From Spinactinospora alkalitolerans (GTDB lineage: Bacteria > Actinomycetota > Actinomycetes > Streptosporangiales > Streptosporangiaceae), in the NCBI RefSeq assembly GCF_013408795.1, contig NZ_JACCCC010000001.1, forward strand, positions 1,364,001 to 1,428,000: 64,000 bases of DNA, in the 5' to 3' direction. Position numbers and translations under genes: made by a program. This document shows, one piece after another, positions 62,302 to 64,000 of this stretch. The notes below the pieces were generated by a model, which saw only the letters and a program-made list of their open reading frames with translations, ran no database searches and had not been told where the DNA came from. Numbering within the stretch: the stretch's first letter is position 1; every line of letters begins with the position of its first letter.

Positions 62302-63945
62302 TCACCTCTCGGCCACGGACGCCGGGTCCCGGACCACGGCGGCGGCCCACCGGTAGTCCTGCTTGCCCACCGCGGTGCGCTTGACCTCCTCCACCCTGTG
62401 GAAGCGGCGCGGCACCTTGAAACCGGCCAGCCTGGTGCGGCAGAAGTCGCGCAACTGCTCGTCGGTGGGACTGCTGCCGGGCGCGGGTGAGACCACCGCG
62501 GTGACGCGCTGACCGAGCCGTTCGTCCGGCGCGGGGACCACGATCGTGTCGCTGATGCCGGGGTGCGACTTGAGGACGGACTCCACCTCTTCGGGGTAGA
62601 CCTTCTCGCCACCGGTGTTGATGACGGCCGAACCGCGCCCGAGCAGCACGACGGAACCGTCCTCGGCGACCGTGCCGAAGTCCCCGGACATCACCCAGCG
62701 CCGGCCGTCGGCATCGACGGGGAACGTCCGCTCGGTCGTGGCCGGATCGTTGTAATAGCCGAGCGGGATCCGGCCGGTGCGCGCGATCCGGCCGATCTGC
62801 TCGGAGCCGGGCGGCAGCGGCCGCAGCGCCTCGTCCAGCACCGAGACGCTGGCGCCCATGGTGAAGCGGCGGGTGTCGCCCTCGGCCCCGGACGCGCCGC
62901 ACACGCCCGTCTCGGAGCCGCCGTAGCTGTCGTTGAGGGCGGCAGTCGGCCGCCACGCCCGCCACAGCTCCCGCACGGCCGGGCTCAGCGGAGTGCCGCC
63001 GGAGCTGAGCACGTGCAGTCCGGCGCACCGGTGCGGCTCGGCGAGCAGGCGCTGGGCGAACGGGCGCGCCATGGCGTCGCCCACGCACTGCACCATCTGC
63101 ACGCCCTCGCGGTCGGCCAGCGCCACGGCGCGGCGCGGATCGAAGGCCCGGTCGGTGTTGAGCACCACGGTCTGCCCGCTGAACAGCATGGCCAGGGCGT
63201 TCCACTGGCCCGCGGCGTGCATCAGCGGGCCCAGGACCAGCATCGCGCGCCCGCGGGCCCGTGCGGCGCGGGCGCCCAGTTCGCCGGGGCCGGCCGCGCG
63301 GGGCGAGCCGGGGCGACGGCGCTCCAGAGCCACCCGGAACAGGTCCTCCTGGCGCCACATCACGCCCTTGGGGTAGCCGGTGGTGCCGCCGGTGTAGAGC
63401 AGGTAGAGGTCGTCGCCGGAGGTGCGGGGCAGGCCGCGGGAGCCGGCCCCGGCCCGGGCGAGCGCGGTCTCGTAGTCGACGCCGGCCAGCGGGGCGGCGC
63501 CGGAGCCGTCGTCCAGCAGCACGACGTGGCGCAGCTTGGGCAGGTCGGCCGTGATCCCGGCGACCGGGCCGGTGAGCGAGCGCTCGGCGATCAGCGCGAC
63601 CGCGTCGGAGTCGGCCAGGACGTGGCGCAGTTCGGCGGCGACGTAGCGGTAGTTGACGTTGATCGGGACGGTTCCGGCGCGCCAGGCCCCGAACGCCGAC
63701 TCCAGCCACTCGGCCCGGTTGAACGCCAGAATCGCGACGTGCTCGCCCGGGCGGACCCCCGCAGCGCACAGGTGCCGGGCCACGCGGGTGGCGCGCCGGT
63801 CGAGCTCGGCGAAGGAGATGCGGCGCTCCCCGGCGACCACCGCGGTGCGCTCCGGCACGGCGCCGGCGACCGCCTCCAGCAGTGCGGGCAGGGAGAGGCC
63901 GCCGGAACCGCTCGGGCCCGGTTCGGTACATCGCATTTCGGTCAT
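62302..63945 (-). CDS. Acyl-CoA synthetase, FadD19-like
   Basis: A 547-residue AMP-forming ligase. ATG 63945 follows GAGGGGC. LYLLYTGGTTGYPKGVMWRQED is the P-loop (A3) with the MWRQ extension seen in mycobacterial FadD19-type steroid and branched-chain acyl-CoA ligases. SYGGSETGVCG (A5), VMSGDFGTV with the conserved Asp, GRGSAVINTGGEKVYPEEVE and the C-terminal catalytic Lys in RTAVGKQDYRW complete the family set. It activates a fatty or steroid side-chain acid to a CoA ester; the exact substrate is unknown. Confidence 0.9.
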   Translation of the reverse strand: MTEMRCTEPGPSGSGGLSLPALLEAVAGAVPERTAVVAGERRISFAELDRRATRVARHLCAAGVRPGEHVAILAFNRAEWLESAFGAWRAGTVPINVNYRYVAAELRHVLADSDAVALIAERSLTGPVAGITADLPKLRHVVLLDDGSGAAPLAGVDYETALARAGAGSRGLPRTSGDDLYLLYTGGTTGYPKGVMWRQEDLFRVALERRRPGSPRAAGPGELGARAARARGRAMLVLGPLMHAAGQWNALAMLFSGQTVVLNTDRAFDPRRAVALADREGVQMVQCVGDAMARPFAQRLLAEPHRCAGLHVLSSGGTPLSPAVRELWRAWRPTAALNDSYGGSETGVCGASGAEGDTRRFTMGASVSVLDEALRPLPPGSEQIGRIARTGRIPLGYYNDPATTERTFPVDADGRRWVMSGDFGTVAEDGSVVLLGRGSAVINTGGEKVYPEEVESVLKSHPGISDTIVVPAPDERLGQRVTAVVSPAPGSSPTDEQLRDFCRTRLAGFKVPRRFHRVEEVKRTAVGKQDYRWAAAVVRDPASVAER

Positions 63946-64000
63946 GGGTGCCCCTCAGTCGCGGTTCTACCCCGGGACAGGTATGACGACCGATCCTGCA

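Overview
The window is very GC-rich DNA with densely packed genes, frequent GTG and TTG starts and several leaderless promoters. It carries the actinobacterial gene order rimP-nusA-ylxR-infB-DUF503-rbfA-truB-ribF-rpsO-pnp-M16 peptidase-dapB and a DasR-type operator. It is an actinomycete chromosome. A Nocardiopsaceae-like organism (Nocardiopsis or Streptomonospora type) is my best guess, but this is inferred from general impression only. No rRNA, tRNA, CRISPR array, prophage or replication origin was seen.

0-10 kb: an FkbM methyltransferase tail, a KstR2-like TetR regulator, two small cysteine-rich proteins (one a 37-residue metallothionein-like peptide), cytochrome bd oxidase (cydAB), a two-component system, an EamA exporter with a possible leader peptide, a tandem pair of uncharacterised DUF1444-like paralogues and a spermidine-synthase-like methyltransferase. 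10-28 kb: the conserved translation and RNA block: proS, a lipoprotein/ferritin-like pair, then rimP to dapB. This block covers ribosome assembly, transcription elongation and antitermination, initiation, tRNA modification, FMN/FAD synthesis, RNA decay and lysine synthesis.

28-34 kb: a family A DNA polymerase-like gene and a secreted NlpC/P60 hydrolase. They are bracketed by an inverted dispersed repeat and followed by an intact IS4-family insertion sequence with an 8-bp target duplication. 33-43 kb: an accessory catabolic region. It holds an IclR regulator, a gamma-glutamyltransferase-family enzyme, an MBL-fold protein with an altered metal motif, an aromatic-ring FAD monooxygenase, homogentisate dioxygenase (hmgA) and fumarylacetoacetase (fahA). 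Together they suggest degradation of a hydroxyphenylacetate-like compound or tyrosine through homogentisate.

43-64 kb: exported and metabolic genes. These include a secreted GDPD phosphodiesterase, a D-amino-acid PLP enzyme, a GH20 hexosaminidase behind a DasR site, a degenerate 2-hydroxyacid dehydrogenase, a membrane spermidine-synthase-like protein, a DMT transporter coupled to a GT4 glycosyltransferase, HxlR and LysR regulators, an aminotransferase, a second GT4, a Na+/alanine symporter, thiD under a TPP riboswitch, a Ser/Thr kinase and a FadD19-like acyl-CoA synthetase.

The most unusual structure is the collection of related intergenic repeats and MITE-like elements. They sit at, or within a few bases of, the stop codons of genes throughout the window. 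Two of them share terminal repeats and probable decayed 8-bp duplications with the resident IS4-family element.
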